Shown piece by piece: positions 18,891 through 19,370 of a stretch of DNA of 19,370 bases. Within the stretch, counting starts at the first letter, position 1, and every line of letters begins with the position of its first letter. The stretch is from NCBI RefSeq assembly GCF_000499385.1, contig NW_013654574.1:1-19370 (forward strand). The letters run 5' to 3'. A program made the translations under genes and the position numbers. The stretch is from Eimeria necatrix. Taxonomy: Eukaryota > Apicomplexa > Conoidasida > Eucoccidiorida > Eimeriidae. The notes beneath the pieces were generated by a model. The model was given only the letters and a program-made list of their open reading frames with translations, did not search any database and had not been told where the DNA came from.

Positions 18891-19370
18891 AATAATTCGT
18901 CTGGAGTGATAAAAGGACAATAAGATGCAAAATAAATCGTCTGGAGTGATAAAAGGACAATAAGATGCAAAATAATTCGTCTGGAGTGATAAAAGGACAA
19001 TAAGATGCAAAATAATTCGTCTGGAGTGATAAAAAGACAATAAGATGCAAAATAATTCGTCTGGAGTGATAAAAGGACAATAAGATGCAAAATAATTCGT
19101 CTGGAGTGATAAAAGGACAATAAGATGCAAAATAATTCGTCTGGAGTGATAAAAAGACAATAAGATGCAAAATAATTCGTCTGGAGTGATAAAAGGACAA
19201 TAAGATGCAAAATAATTCGTCTGGAGTGATAAGAGGACAATAAGATGCAAAATAATTCGTCTGGAGTGATAAAAGGACAATAAGACGCAAAATAATTCGT
19301 CTGGAGTGATAAAAAGACAATAAGATGCAAAATAATTCGTCTGGAGTGATAAAAGGACAATAAGATGCAA
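18891..19370. repeat. 40-bp minisatellite, 12 copies, runs off the window
   Basis: Twelve head-to-tail 40-base units start at 18891 and every 40 bases after that, with five more matching bases upstream (18886-18890). Each unit starts AATAATTCGTCTGGAGTG and ends CAATAAGATGCAA, with 13 of 40 bases G or C. Copies differ by single bases only: A at 18936 in copy 2; A for G at 19035, 19155 and 19315 in copies 4, 7 and 11; G for A at 19213+20 in copy 9; C for T near 19286 in copy 10. Such uniformity means recent expansion or homogenisation. The array is cut by the window edge, so its size is unknown. The minus strand has no stop in any frame, but this follows from the unit sequence and is not evidence of coding. 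Confidence 0.98.

Noticed and set aside
18717..19370. Three overlapping long minus-strand frames, up to 217 codons, running off the window edge
   Set aside because: They are readings of the 40-bp repeat. Since 40 is not a multiple of three and the complementary unit has no stop in any frame, all three stay open automatically and give the same 40-residue periodic peptide.

Overview
No confident intact protein gene, tRNA, rRNA or CRISPR array is visible in this window. It reads as eukaryotic, mostly non-coding DNA. Reading frames are short, there are no ribosome-binding sites or operon-like packing, and several places show pyrimidine tract-AG acceptors and GTAAG-type donors flanking short open stretches. 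The overall picture is long T-rich, intron- or intergenic-like sequence interrupted by a decayed LINE and by tandem repeats. A protist with intron-rich genes and LINE relics, such as a tissue-cyst coccidian, would fit, but this is a low-confidence guess because no diagnostic gene is present.

Layout. (1) About 1-8560 is mainly T-over-A on the + strand and has no recognisable gene. It holds three long imperfect hairpins (1529-1593, 3985-4072, 5978-6036), a well-bounded candidate exon (3722-3789), a possible small ORF (5641-5898), and a roughly 0.5-kb patch of reversed skew (about 6400-6930) with a 121-codon minus-strand open frame. (2) About 8560-12760 switches to A-rich on the + strand and carries relics of a non-LTR retrotransposon reverse transcriptase between about 11080 and 12540, in the + orientation, broken by many stops and frameshifts. 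The block also holds a degenerate 7-bp repeat (9674-9750) and a perfect 11-bp hairpin (core 12168-12194). (3) About 12760-18650 is T-rich again and largely empty, apart from a small ORF with a signal-peptide-like start (13099-13281) and two short exon-like segments (17939-17994, 18333-18378). (4) 18651-18870 is a GC-rich open segment ending in TGA. It may be a terminal exon whose frame joins that of 18333-18378. (5) From 18891 to the window edge there are 12 copies of a 40-bp minisatellite with a partial higher-order pattern.

How the parts relate. The T-rich strand, the splice-like sites and the candidate terminal exon all point to + strand transcription towards the minisatellite, which would then lie in a 3' UTR or just downstream of the gene. 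This is inference: no homology supports the gene, and the phase between 17939-17994 and 18333-18378 does not match without another exon. The LINE relic is the only feature assigned to a family, and that rests on several RT-like motifs in the expected order, with two spacings longer than normal.
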